DNA of 64,000 nucleotides from CAWHOW01 sp963831005 (GCA_963831005.1 CAWHOW010000033.1:62001-126000), one strand, 5' to 3'. Numbered from the stretch's first letter, positions 51,150 through 59,954 are shown. Notes: generated from the letters alone by a model not told the origin. Numbers and translations are program-made.

Positions 51150-51479
51150 TTATTTATAACTATTAATTTCATTTATCAATACCTTTTTTGACTGAACTCC
51201 AACAAATTGTTTAACTTTTTTCCCATCTTTAAATAGTAATAAAGTCGGTATATTTCTTATTCCATATGTCATAGCAATACTCTGATTGCTATCCACGTCA
51301 AGCTTTGCAATTTGTGCAATGTTACCTACTTCTGCGGCTACTTCTTGTAGTATAGGTGTTTGCATCCTGCAAGGTCCGCACCACTCAGCCCAGAAATCAA
51401 CTAGTACAATTCCATTGGAAATTACCTTCTCAAAATTCAGGGCGTTTACATTTAATATTTCTTTTGATAAACCTATCAT
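51150..51479 (-). CDS. Thioredoxin, first gene of sigma-54 unit
   Basis: 109 residues from the ATG at 51479 (MIGLSKEILNVNALNFEK). Canonical DFWAEWCGPCRMQTPILQEV and RNIPTLLLFKDGKKV. A longer reading frame starting at 51527 would begin inside the sigma-54 promoter and is rejected. With the predicted start site near 51500 the leader is about 20 bases. Confidence 0.92.
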   Translation of the reverse strand: MIGLSKEILNVNALNFEKVISNGIVLVDFWAEWCGPCRMQTPILQEVAAEVGNIAQIAKLDVDSNQSIAMTYGIRNIPTLLLFKDGKKVKQFVGVQSKKVLINEINSYK

Positions 51480-51510
51480 GTCTTTTTTATTTATTATTTC
51501 TCTTTCTTTA

Positions 51511-51526
51511 TTCAATGACCGTGCCA
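51511..51526 (-). promoter_or_regulatory. Sigma-54 promoter of the thioredoxin unit
   Basis: On the minus strand: TGGCACG-N4-TTGAA, nearly the textbook sigma-54 -24/-12 element (TGGCACG-N4-TTGCW) with correct spacing. It lies 32 bases before the thioredoxin start and 120 bases from the start of a divergent sigma-54 activator gene. Confidence 0.8.
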
Positions 51527-51615
51527 CAATGTATATATTGCTGATTGATAGCTTTTAAGATAATATTTGCTACTTTAATAATGTTAATTACAGATTAATA
51601 TATAATTAATGTTAT

Positions 51616-51623
51616 TAACTTTG
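51616..51623 (+). promoter_or_regulatory. -7 box for the sigma-54 activator gene
   Basis: TAACTTTG matches TAnnTTTG, 25 bases before the ATG at 51648. The upstream stretch has TTAAT/ATTAA repeats that may be operator half-sites. Confidence 0.5.
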
Positions 51624-51647
51624 CATTAACTAAGTTAATTATCAAAT

Positions 51648-53033
51648 ATGAAAAGAACAGATGAAACTGAAATTATTCTTGAAGCTCCCTGTGGAATATT
51701 CATGACTGACAGAGCAATGAATATTACATTCTGGAACAATGACATGGAAAAACTCAGCGGCATAGTCAGAACTACAGCATTAAAACAAAAGTTGTCTTTT
51801 GTGAAATTCTTCAATATTAATGGGGTAGGGAAAACTATTCTGGATTTCAAAGAATGTTTCAAAGGAAAAAAAACTAATGTTGCCAAAACAGCTTTTATTG
51901 AAAATGGTAATCATGAACAAATACTTGTTTTTATAAATGCACGATTTGTGAATGATGGTAATGAGCAAAAATTAATTGTAATTGTTACAGACATTTCAAG
52001 AGAAATTACTTGCAGCACTGTCTCTGCTGCTCCACTTATCGTAAAAGAGAAAGAAGCATTGCAGAGAATTGTAGGAAGGGATGAAAAAATAATGGAACTC
52101 TACAGAATGATTGAAATGGCAGCCGATTCTATGGCCAATGTAAATATATCGGGCGAAAGCGGAACTGGAAAAGAACTTGTCGCAAATGCTATCCATCAGC
52201 TATCAGGCAGGAACAATAAACCATTCATTAAAGTTAATTGTTCAGCTCTTACTGAAACTTTGCTTGAAAGCGAATTATTCGGTCATGTTAAAGGATCATT
52301 TACCGGAGCTTACAAAGACAAAATAGGGAAATTTGAAGCAGCGGGTGGTGGCACTGTTTTCCTTGATGAGATTGGTGAGATCAGCCAGATGATTCAGGTT
52401 AAATTATTACGTGTAATTCAGGATAAAATTGTTGAACGTGTAGGTGATAATAAACCTATTAAAGTTGATATGCGCATCATTACTGCTACAAATAAAAATC
52501 TAAGGGAACTTGTCGGCAAAGGCCTTTTCAGGGAAGATCTTTTTTACCGATTAAATGTTTTTCAAATTCATACTCCTGCTTTGAGGCATAGAATGAATGA
52601 TATTCCTTTACTTTCCGAACATTTTATAAAAAATTTTAATAGTACTACCGGTAAACATATTACCGGGCTTACAGAAGATGCTTACCGCATCGTTATGGAT
52701 TACAACTGGCCGGGAAATGTTCGCGAACTTGAAAACAGCATTGAACATGCCTTCGTTGTTTGCAATAAAAAACTAATTGACGTTTTTGATCTTCCGCAAG
52801 ATATCAGGATGATTACTTTAAATAAAGATTATTTGAAAACATCTGTACCTGCTCTTTATGAACAAAAAAATAATCCTCTAATTAATCAGGCTTCATTTAG
52901 AATTATTACCAGGGAGCAATTAGAAAGCATCCTTTCTTCAAATAAGTTTAACAGAAAGCAAACGGCAAATAATTTAGGAGTAAGTACCGTTGCTCTGTGG
53001 AAGAAAATGAAAAAGTTTGGAATTATTAGTTAA
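51648..53033 (+). CDS. Sigma-54-dependent transcriptional activator with PAS domain
   Basis: 461 residues. A PAS-like sensor (residues ~10-120; LEAPCGIFMTDRAMNITFWN) is followed by an AAA+ domain with Walker A GESGTGKE (169-176), the sigma-54 contact loop GSFTGAYKD (216-224) and Walker B GGTVFLDEIG (234-243). A Fis-type HTH is at the C-terminus (NRKQTANNLGVSTVALWKKMKKFGI). There is no receiver domain, so the signal acts directly on PAS. It is divergent from a sigma-54 promoter 120 bases away, its likely target. Confidence 0.93.
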   Translation: MKRTDETEIILEAPCGIFMTDRAMNITFWNNDMEKLSGIVRTTALKQKLSFVKFFNINGVGKTILDFKECFKGKKTNVAKTAFIENGNHEQILVFINARFVNDGNEQKLIVIVTDISREITCSTVSAAPLIVKEKEALQRIVGRDEKIMELYRMIEMAADSMANVNISGESGTGKELVANAIHQLSGRNNKPFIKVNCSALTETLLESELFGHVKGSFTGAYKDKIGKFEAAGGGTVFLDEIGEISQMIQVKLLRVIQDKIVERVGDNKPIKVDMRIITATNKNLRELVGKGLFREDLFYRLNVFQIHTPALRHRMNDIPLLSEHFIKNFNSTTGKHITGLTEDAYRIVMDYNWPGNVRELENSIEHAFVVCNKKLIDVFDLPQDIRMITLNKDYLKTSVPALYEQKNNPLINQASFRIITREQLESILSSNKFNRKQTANNLGVSTVALWKKMKKFGIIS

Positions 53034-53043
53034 CCAATATTCG

Positions 53044-54159
53044 TTAAGATGGCTTATTAAAGTAAAACCATAATGCCAACGGCCTGTACAAGGCATGTGC
53101 AAATTTTGAAAATCCAAACAGCAATACCAGTTCCATTGATACAATAGTATGAAGCATGAATATGATTTGATTAAACAAGTTTGCAGCAGCAATTCCAACC
53201 GTCACTTCAAGCCAGAAACCTGTAAAACCTGCTATCCATAAGAATATCAGTAGCATCCAGTCAGCAAGCATGGTGTTTTCATATGAACGTGTTACTTTAG
53301 TTATCCTGTAATAAATTGCCAGTGTCGCTCCATACATCATAAGTATGCCCGCTGCCGTTCCAAGTATTCTGCTTGGAAGCCAGATAGATGTTGCAGGGTC
53401 TTTCAATATGAAATCAAGCGAAGTGGCTATTAGCAAACCAATAAATCCCCACATGATAGCCCAATGTACAAACCACGGTTTTACTATTTCTGGTTTTATT
53501 CTCCAGTGCGATTCTTCTTCACTGTCGCAGGTTTTGTAACGCTTCATTGTTCCAAGTTCATTAATTAATTTACCCATTGAAACCCATAATGAACTTTTCT
53601 TTTTATTATCTTTTACCCTGTCCTTTAAAAATCTTCTTACCAAAGTATAAATTCCCCAAACCATTGATAATCCTGTTAAGCTGAATATTATTAGTCCTAA
53701 ATTATGTATCACTTCGTATGGCATTATTTCAAATATCCACCTTGAAACAAGGTAATCCGGTTTAATGGTAAACAAGAAAAATCCAAGTACAACAGCTAAA
53801 ATAAATGTTATAAAAATCGAAAATGGATTGCTTTTAAAAATTAGTTTAGTAAGTCCTGTAGGGTCATAACTGGCAATGGCATACCTGCGTAATGCAGCCA
53901 TATAATCACCCGGAGCCGCCTGCCGCGGACAATTTAATGAACATTCCCCGCAGGCATAACATAACCATAATTCTTTGCTCTTTAAAATTTCTTCTTGTTG
54001 TCCTAGCATCCCGTAGCGTATAAACGTGCGCGGGAAGTTTGCGTCCTTATCGGTAAGTCCGCAGATTGCTGTACAATTGCCGCAACTAAAACAAGCATTA
54101 AAGTCTTTTGCTCCGTATTTTTTCATTTCTTCAGCAAAATCTGAATTTATTTTTGCCAT
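53044..54159 (-). CDS. HdrC-HdrE fusion, QmoC-like membrane subunit
   Basis: 371 residues. The N-terminal HdrC module has two clusters (Cys23/26/29/33 and Cys67/70/73/77). From residue ~108 come about six membrane helices with histidines positioned for b hemes (WFVHWAIMWGF, FMLHTIVSMEL, FAHALYRPLA). This is the QmoC/HdrE-type layout, which exchanges electrons with menaquinone. It starts five bases after the HdrA gene. No AprAB or DsrAB genes are in the window, so the Qmo role itself is not implied. Confidence 0.87.
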   Translation of the reverse strand: MAKINSDFAEEMKKYGAKDFNACFSCGNCTAICGLTDKDANFPRTFIRYGMLGQQEEILKSKELWLCYACGECSLNCPRQAAPGDYMAALRRYAIASYDPTGLTKLIFKSNPFSIFITFILAVVLGFFLFTIKPDYLVSRWIFEIMPYEVIHNLGLIIFSLTGLSMVWGIYTLVRRFLKDRVKDNKKKSSLWVSMGKLINELGTMKRYKTCDSEEESHWRIKPEIVKPWFVHWAIMWGFIGLLIATSLDFILKDPATSIWLPSRILGTAAGILMMYGATLAIYYRITKVTRSYENTMLADWMLLIFLWIAGFTGFWLEVTVGIAAANLFNQIIFMLHTIVSMELVLLFGFSKFAHALYRPLALWFYFNKPS

Positions 54160-54164
54160 GTTGT

Positions 54165-56363
54165 TCAGTTTTTCTGTTTATACAAATAATAAGTTTCTCT
54201 TTTATCTAAGCCCGCTGGCTCAACAACATTATATTTGTTCATGGTCATCAAATGATAAGTTATTAGGTCGTTATTTATTTCGAGTTCTTTTGAAATTTCA
54301 GGTATGGTCTTGGGCTTTTCATTTATTGATTGAAGTATCTGTTTCCACAGTTGCGGGTATTCTTTCATTGTCACACTTTCCTCTTTCTCATCAGATTCTG
54401 TCTCTCCCGTCATTTCTTTCATATCAATTTTCTGCATAAAACCGTCTATCATGGCTTCAATTTCATCATTAGTGTATTCTGCAATTTGAATGGCGTCAAT
54501 GGGGCATATAGGAGCGCATATTCCGCATCCTGTACAACTTGCTTTTATTACTGAAGCGATATTTTTTCCGTCAGTTTTAATTTCTTTAAATGCATCATAT
54601 TCGCACACTTCAGCGCATTTGCCGCACCATGTGCAAATATTCGTATCAACAACTGCTACTATAGGGTCAAGTGAAATTTTTCCGCTTTTTATAAGTGAAT
54701 TAATTTTTGCTGATGCAGCCAATGAGGATTGAACAGATTCTGAAATATTTTTAGGTCCCTGGCATGAGCCGCCAATAAAGACCCCTCTTATTACTGTTTC
54801 AACAGGTTTTAATTTCGGATGGATTTCATTGAAGAATTTATCATTGCCTATTGGAACTTTAAGCTTTTCTGATATTGTTGAACTGTCTGAACGTGCCACC
54901 ATGCCCGTCACCAATACAACAAGGTCAGTTTCAAATTCCATTTCTTTTTTTGAAGTAAGATGATCTTTAACTTTTACTGTAAGCTTTTCTCCCTGCTTTT
55001 CTATTGTCGGCGGTTCTTTCTCATCAAACCGCAGGTAAATATCCCCCTGCTTTGATGATTTCTCATAAAGTATTTCCTGTTTGCCATAAGTTCTAATATC
55101 GCGAAACAGGTGAAATGATTTTACATCTTTATATTTTTCTTTTATCAGGATTGATGTGTGTATGGTAGATGTGCAGCAATACCTTGAACAATATTTATTT
55201 TCTCCCTTTGTCTGCCTGTTACCCACACAATAAATAAATGCTACCTTATGTATAGTTTTGTTATTATAAAATAATTTATCTGGGTTTAATTCTATTAGCC
55301 TTTTAAATTCCGGAAGTGTAATAACTCCATTTAGTTTTCCATAACCATATTCGTTTTCTTTTGGTTGGTAATTGTCAGTACCTGTTGTAACAAGTACCGA
55401 TCCGGCAGTTAGAGTTAACGTTTCTGTTGCCTGGTATATATCAATTATTGATGAATATTTTTCAATAAATGCTTTTTCGTTTTTTAATGCTTTGGCATCA
55501 ACTGCATAAACATCGGGAAGAGCTTCGGGGTAATTCTTATATATCGCTTTTCTTTGTGTTAATCCATAATTAAATTCATTAGGTGTTTCGGCTTTACATT
55601 CGGCAATTGCCTGTTTTAATAACTTCAGATCAGCTTTATAATTAATAAAACGTGGGTTTATGTTAATGGTAACATTAAAATTGCCCAAGCTTCCCGATAG
55701 TTTTTCAAGTGTTGCACCTGTAAATAAGGTGATATTATTTAATGATATAATTTCATTGTATAGTTGCTCAACAATTTTTTCCCCTTTCTGGTTGGTCATG
55801 AACAATTCACCTGCCTGTGCAACTCTTCCGCCAACAAAAAAATCCTTCTCAAGCAGGAAAACTTCGTTACCCATTTTGGCAAGGTCAATAGCGGCACGCA
55901 TGCCTGAAACGCCTGCACCAACAACCACAACTGCTTTCTTAGCTTCAATTTCTATATTCTCTAATGCTTTGGAGCGGGCTACTCTTTTTATTCCTGCACG
56001 TATTAATCCAACAGCTTTCTTCGTTGCATCTAATGGCTGGTCGGAGTGTGGCCATGAGCATTGCTCACGAATATTAACCTGTACATAATTGAAAGGATTA
56101 AGTCCTGCTCTTTCAGCCACACCGCGAAATGTGTGAAGGTGTAGTTTAGGCGAACATGAGGCGACAACAATGGCATCAAGATTTTTATCCTTTATATCAT
56201 TGATCATTTCTTTTTGGTTTGAATCAGCGCAAGCAAACATTACATGCTTGGCGATCACTACACCGTCCTCATCCTTCATCATGCTGCTCAGTTCTTCCAC
56301 ATCCACGTAGTCTGATATGTTTCCCCCGCAATGACAGATATAAACTCCAATTCGTTCTTTCAT
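54165..56363 (-). CDS. HdrA-like flavoprotein with C-terminal winged helix
   Basis: 732 residues. HdrA parts: N-terminal CHCGGNISD (10-18), FAD motif VVVVGAGVSGMRAA (145-158), YCVGNRQ...YCSRYCC (379-397), GGSCQGPKNI, then two [4Fe-4S] motifs (Cys577/580/583/587 and Cys610/613/616/620). The ferredoxin insert usual after NPRF (about residue 238) has lost its cysteines. Residues ~665-732 form a winged-helix-like domain (IPEISKELEINNDLITYHLMTMNKYNVVE...), unexpected in HdrA. It could be a regulatory or docking module. It is QmoB-like in position. Confidence 0.87.
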   Translation of the reverse strand: MKERIGVYICHCGGNISDYVDVEELSSMMKDEDGVVIAKHVMFACADSNQKEMINDIKDKNLDAIVVASCSPKLHLHTFRGVAERAGLNPFNYVQVNIREQCSWPHSDQPLDATKKAVGLIRAGIKRVARSKALENIEIEAKKAVVVVGAGVSGMRAAIDLAKMGNEVFLLEKDFFVGGRVAQAGELFMTNQKGEKIVEQLYNEIISLNNITLFTGATLEKLSGSLGNFNVTININPRFINYKADLKLLKQAIAECKAETPNEFNYGLTQRKAIYKNYPEALPDVYAVDAKALKNEKAFIEKYSSIIDIYQATETLTLTAGSVLVTTGTDNYQPKENEYGYGKLNGVITLPEFKRLIELNPDKLFYNNKTIHKVAFIYCVGNRQTKGENKYCSRYCCTSTIHTSILIKEKYKDVKSFHLFRDIRTYGKQEILYEKSSKQGDIYLRFDEKEPPTIEKQGEKLTVKVKDHLTSKKEMEFETDLVVLVTGMVARSDSSTISEKLKVPIGNDKFFNEIHPKLKPVETVIRGVFIGGSCQGPKNISESVQSSLAASAKINSLIKSGKISLDPIVAVVDTNICTWCGKCAEVCEYDAFKEIKTDGKNIASVIKASCTGCGICAPICPIDAIQIAEYTNDEIEAMIDGFMQKIDMKEMTGETESDEKEESVTMKEYPQLWKQILQSINEKPKTIPEISKELEINNDLITYHLMTMNKYNVVEPAGLDKRETYYLYKQKN

Positions 56364-56383
56364 TTTATTTTTTTGAATGATCT

Positions 56384-59128
56384 TTATATTTTACTTAAAT
56401 AACTTGCCGTTTCCGATGCTGCACACCCTGCCGATAAAATAGAATCGGGAATGTCTTTTGGCCCCGCTGCTGTTCCGGCAACAAACACACCTTCAATACT
56501 GGTTAAGGATGGACTAGTCAACTCGTCAGTTTGTTTTACAAAATTGAAATCATCAAGAGCAAGCAATTCATTAGTGAACATTTTTGGAATATCTTTATTG
56601 GGCAAAACACCAACTGACAGTACTACAAGATCGTGTTTTGCTTCTTTTACAGTACCAGTCGCAATATCTTCATAGCGAAGAATAAGATCGCCGCTTTTAT
56701 CATCTTTTTCTCTAATACGAGCAACTTTTCCCTTTACAAAATTCACACCCATTCCTATGGATTGCTGGAAAAATTCCTCATATCCTTTTCCAAAAGCACG
56801 TATATCAATGTAATAGATAGTAATGTCAGCAAGAGGAAGAGCGCCCATCAATAATTGTGCTTGCTTAATAGAATACATGCAGCAAATCTGTGAACAAATC
56901 GGATTATTAGAGCATTCATCACTGCATCCTTTATTTTCCATGCTTGAATCACGAGAGCCGGTACACAGCACATATGCAATGTTATCAGGGCTTTTACCAT
57001 CACCCGGGCGCAAAACATTATTGAATGGTCGAGTAGGAGCAATGATCCTGTCCATTTGCAGAGAGTCGATTACGTTTGGATATTTGATGTAGCCATATTC
57101 AGGTTTTCCTTCAGGCTTATATAATTTAAACCCCGATGAAATTATTACAGATTTTGCATTAGTGTTTATCACTTCTTTCTTTTGTGAAAAGTCAATGGCA
57201 TTGGCAGGACAAGCTGATACACATTGATGGCACTCTCGACAGTTGCTGCAATCAAGACAACGCTGCGTACTTTTTAGTACCTCAGCCTCATTATATGTAC
57301 TTTCAATATCTTCAAAATCCTTGATTCTTTCTTTTATGTCTCTCATTTTATGATCTACCGGAGCTAAGAAAGTAATATCTTTTCGTTGCAGGATTTTGTT
57401 TTTATCAACTGCTGGAAGTTTATCGCCAAATTCAAATGCTTCGGGATCTTCTCCCATTAAAAACTTATCAATATAAAAAGCTGCCTTTTTCCCATGCCCT
57501 GCTGCTTCAATAATTGTAGAGGCTCCGGTAACGCTGTCCCCACCGGCAAAAACAGATTCCATTGAAGTTTGCAGTGTCTTTTCATTAACTTTTATAACAC
57601 CACCCTTTTTAAGTTCCAGGGTTTTTGCAAATGAAGAAGTTGACGGCTGCAACCCGATAGCTTCGATAACAAAATCGACATCTTCCAAATACTCAGAGCC
57701 TGAAATAGGAACAGGTTTTCTTCTTCCACTTTCGTCAGCTTTCTCAAGCTGCATTTTAATAAGCTGCACTTTCGTCACGTCTCCATTTTCCCCGAAGAAT
57801 TTAACGGGATTCCTGAGTAATAAAAGTTCTGCACCTTCTTCTTCGGCTTCTTTGATCTCTGGGGCAAAGCAAGGCATCTCTTCACGGCTGCGGCGATAGA
57901 CAACTACTACTTTGGATGCTCCTAGTCGAAGTGCTGTTCGTGCAGCATCCATAGCAGTATTGCCACCACCAATCACCATCACTTTTTTGCCATTAAGGTT
58001 TTCTTTTTTGCCGATATTTGCGTTACGAAGGAAATCAAGACACGAGACTATGCCCTTTAACGAAGAACCTTCAACAGCGAGTTTACTTGTGTCATGCGTT
58101 CCCACAGAAACAAAAACGCTATCAAAACCCTCAGCTTTTAGTGAATCAATATTCTCAATTTTTCTATTTACTTCAAAATCCACCCCAAGGGATGTAATGT
58201 TTTTTACATCACGTTCAACAATTTTTTTAGGAAGCCGATATTCAGGAAGAGTGAGCATCAGCATACCACCCAGAACAGGAGCAGCTTCAAATATCCTAAC
58301 GGAATGACCTTTCAGAGCAAGATGATATGCAGCTGTCAAGCCTGCGGGACCTGAACCAATCACTGCAACTTTCTTGCCTGTTTTCTTTTCAATAATTCGT
58401 TCCTGTGGTTCCGGATATTTGTTATAATAATAATCGGTAAAGAATCTTTTTGTCCTGCGAATATCAACAGGAGCCTCAAGGCTTGAACGCGTACATGCAT
58501 TCTGGCATGGTGCATAACAGGCTCGACCAAGGCTTCCGGGAATAGGAATGTCTTCCATATGAAGTTTCATAGCTTCTTCATATTGTCCATTCCTTACAAG
58601 TGAAATATATCCGTATGGTTTTACACCACCGGGACATTCATTGATACAAGGTGCCGAAACATCCTGCCTGTCAATGTTGGCAATTCTTGGGTTTGCCAAA
58701 CTAAAAGGGATGTAAGCAACTTTTCGTCCGGCAAGATTACAATTGTATTCATCTGGCCTAATTTCAGGACAAGCTACTTCACATTGCTGACAACCTGTAC
58801 ATGCTTCTGGGATGACATATCTTGGATTTTTTGTAAGCTTAATATCAAAGTCTTTACCTGATTTTCTGATATCATCAATCTCGCTGTTCAGTACTAAGCT
58901 TATGTTTGGATGACGCGCAGTCTCAGACATTTTTGGAGTTGTAATACATGCTGCGCAATCTAAGGTAGGAAAAACTTTACTGAGTTGTATCATCTTCCCA
59001 CCAATTGACAAGCCCTTTTCAACCAGCAGCACTTTATAATCCATTTCCGCCAGATTCAGCGCTGCTTCTTGGCCTGCAATACCACCGCCTATTACAAGCG
59101 CATCAAATTTTTTATCTTGATTAGACAT
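56384..59128 (-). CDS. HdrA with embedded GltD/NfnL-type NAD(P)H oxidoreductase module
   Basis: 914 residues. Residues 1-155 are HdrA (FAD motif LVIGGGIAGQEAA; ferredoxin Cys110/113/116/120). Residues ~156-615 are a GltD/NfnL-like insert: Cys161/165 and Cys204/208/212 cluster region, FAD motif VIGSGPAGLTAA (257-268), NAD(P) motif VIGGGNTAMDAA (385-396) with YRRSREEMP. Residues ~620-914 return to HdrA with Cys-rich RCLDCSNCRECHQCVSACP, CTGSRD and CSQICC. The protein would feed NAD(P)H electrons into an HdrA flavin, a function usually provided by separate subunits. Confidence 0.87.
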   Translation of the reverse strand: MSNQDKKFDALVIGGGIAGQEAALNLAEMDYKVLLVEKGLSIGGKMIQLSKVFPTLDCAACITTPKMSETARHPNISLVLNSEIDDIRKSGKDFDIKLTKNPRYVIPEACTGCQQCEVACPEIRPDEYNCNLAGRKVAYIPFSLANPRIANIDRQDVSAPCINECPGGVKPYGYISLVRNGQYEEAMKLHMEDIPIPGSLGRACYAPCQNACTRSSLEAPVDIRRTKRFFTDYYYNKYPEPQERIIEKKTGKKVAVIGSGPAGLTAAYHLALKGHSVRIFEAAPVLGGMLMLTLPEYRLPKKIVERDVKNITSLGVDFEVNRKIENIDSLKAEGFDSVFVSVGTHDTSKLAVEGSSLKGIVSCLDFLRNANIGKKENLNGKKVMVIGGGNTAMDAARTALRLGASKVVVVYRRSREEMPCFAPEIKEAEEEGAELLLLRNPVKFFGENGDVTKVQLIKMQLEKADESGRRKPVPISGSEYLEDVDFVIEAIGLQPSTSSFAKTLELKKGGVIKVNEKTLQTSMESVFAGGDSVTGASTIIEAAGHGKKAAFYIDKFLMGEDPEAFEFGDKLPAVDKNKILQRKDITFLAPVDHKMRDIKERIKDFEDIESTYNEAEVLKSTQRCLDCSNCRECHQCVSACPANAIDFSQKKEVINTNAKSVIISSGFKLYKPEGKPEYGYIKYPNVIDSLQMDRIIAPTRPFNNVLRPGDGKSPDNIAYVLCTGSRDSSMENKGCSDECSNNPICSQICCMYSIKQAQLLMGALPLADITIYYIDIRAFGKGYEEFFQQSIGMGVNFVKGKVARIREKDDKSGDLILRYEDIATGTVKEAKHDLVVLSVGVLPNKDIPKMFTNELLALDDFNFVKQTDELTSPSLTSIEGVFVAGTAAGPKDIPDSILSAGCAASETASYLSKI

Positions 59129-59146
59129 TCCTGTTTTGTTTTGAAT

Positions 59147-59581
59147 TTAATTTTTCGACAACTTTGATGCATCATCTGCAACACTGCCTAATTCCATTAA
59201 TATCTTACTGAAATTATCCATATGACCAGCAAATGGTTCTGCGCAAACAGAACAAATAGCAGCCATCCTGATCCTTTTCGGACTTATATTCATTTTTTTC
59301 ATCAATGTTTGCGAATCGGTAATGATCTTATTGGTATGTTCAGCACATTTAGGACTATATGAACACTCATGTCCGTCAGCGGCAATGAATACACCATCAA
59401 ATCCCTGCTCAAAAGCATGAATTATCCATCGTGATTTTATACCCGATGAGCATGGCATACTAATAACATATACAGTTGGCGAATAATGTATCTTCCTGAG
59501 GCCAGCCTGATCTATGCCGGGATCAGAAATCTTGTCTGTTGAAAAGACCAGAATTTTTGGTTTGAATGGAGTATTTTCCAT
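59147..59581 (-). CDS. MvhD-like iron-sulfur protein, N-terminal cysteine pair missing
   Basis: 144 residues. The body matches MvhD/HdrA-linked delta subunits: VISMPCSSGIKSRWIIHAFEQGFDGVFIAADGHECSYSPKCAEHTNK and AAICSVCAEPF. The early CxWC of classical MvhD is replaced by VFSTDKISDPGIDQAG, leaving Cys44, 73, 79, 110 and 113. MvhD carries a [2Fe-2S] cluster between hydrogenase and HdrA. With no hydrogenase here it may link HdrA to another donor such as the TusA/DsrE proteins. It lies 18 bases before the HdrA-NfnL gene. Confidence 0.83.
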   Translation of the reverse strand: MENTPFKPKILVFSTDKISDPGIDQAGLRKIHYSPTVYVISMPCSSGIKSRWIIHAFEQGFDGVFIAADGHECSYSPKCAEHTNKIITDSQTLMKKMNISPKRIRMAAICSVCAEPFAGHMDNFSKILMELGSVADDASKLSKN

Positions 59582-59617
59582 ATTATTTTGCTTTTTGTTA
59601 ATTCAAAACTATCCCAC

Positions 59618-59640
59618 GACATCATAATATACGTGATGTC
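59618..59640. promoter_or_regulatory. Palindrome between tusA and MvhD-like gene
   Basis: GACATCA and TGATGTC arms with a 9-base spacer, in the 121-base gap inside the otherwise tight leftward operon. No T run follows, so a terminator is unlikely. It could be an operator or an mRNA stem setting relative expression. Confidence 0.4.
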
Positions 59641-59702
59641 ATTTTTGCTATTAAATAAACTAACTGAATATGATAAAAACCGAAAATCGGCTATGTTTTC
59701 TT

Positions 59703-59954
59703 TTATGCCTTTTTCAGGAATAATCGCGTATAGCTGTCTTCTTCAACTATTCCGAGAAACTCATGTTCCATTTTTTCGCACCATCTCGGAATATCATGCT
59801 TTGTACCTTCATCAGAAGAAAGCACTTCCATAATTTCACCTGATTCAATTTCACCAATAGCTTTTTTAGCAGCTAACAATGGACCAGGGCAAGCTGTACC
59901 ACGAGCATCTACTATCTGATTTGCTATTACTGCTTTTAATTCTTCTGTTGTCAT
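59703..59954 (-). CDS. tusA: TusA-type sulfur carrier protein
   Basis: 83 residues with IVDARGTACPGPLLAAKKAI: the CPGP motif, Cys22, accepts a persulfide. The small alpha/beta two-layer fold is complete. TusA passes sulfane sulfur between proteins. It lies 23 bases after the DsrE2-like gene, and tusA-dsrE2 pairs accompany Hdr-like genes in sulfur-oxidising bacteria and archaea. Confidence 0.95.
   Translation of the reverse strand: MTTEELKAVIANQIVDARGTACPGPLLAAKKAIGEIESGEIMEVLSSDEGTKHDIPRWCEKMEHEFLGIVEEDSYTRLFLKKA

Noticed and set aside
51480..51527. N-terminal extension of the first thioredoxin (MARSLNKEREIINKKD)
   Set aside because: It would start inside the sigma-54 promoter, upstream of the predicted transcription start.
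53044..59128. A true qmoABC sulfate-reduction operon
   Set aside because: Layout is Qmo-like, but there are no aprAB, sat or dsrAB genes. One HdrA carries a GltD-type insert and the other a winged helix, so a different role is more likely.
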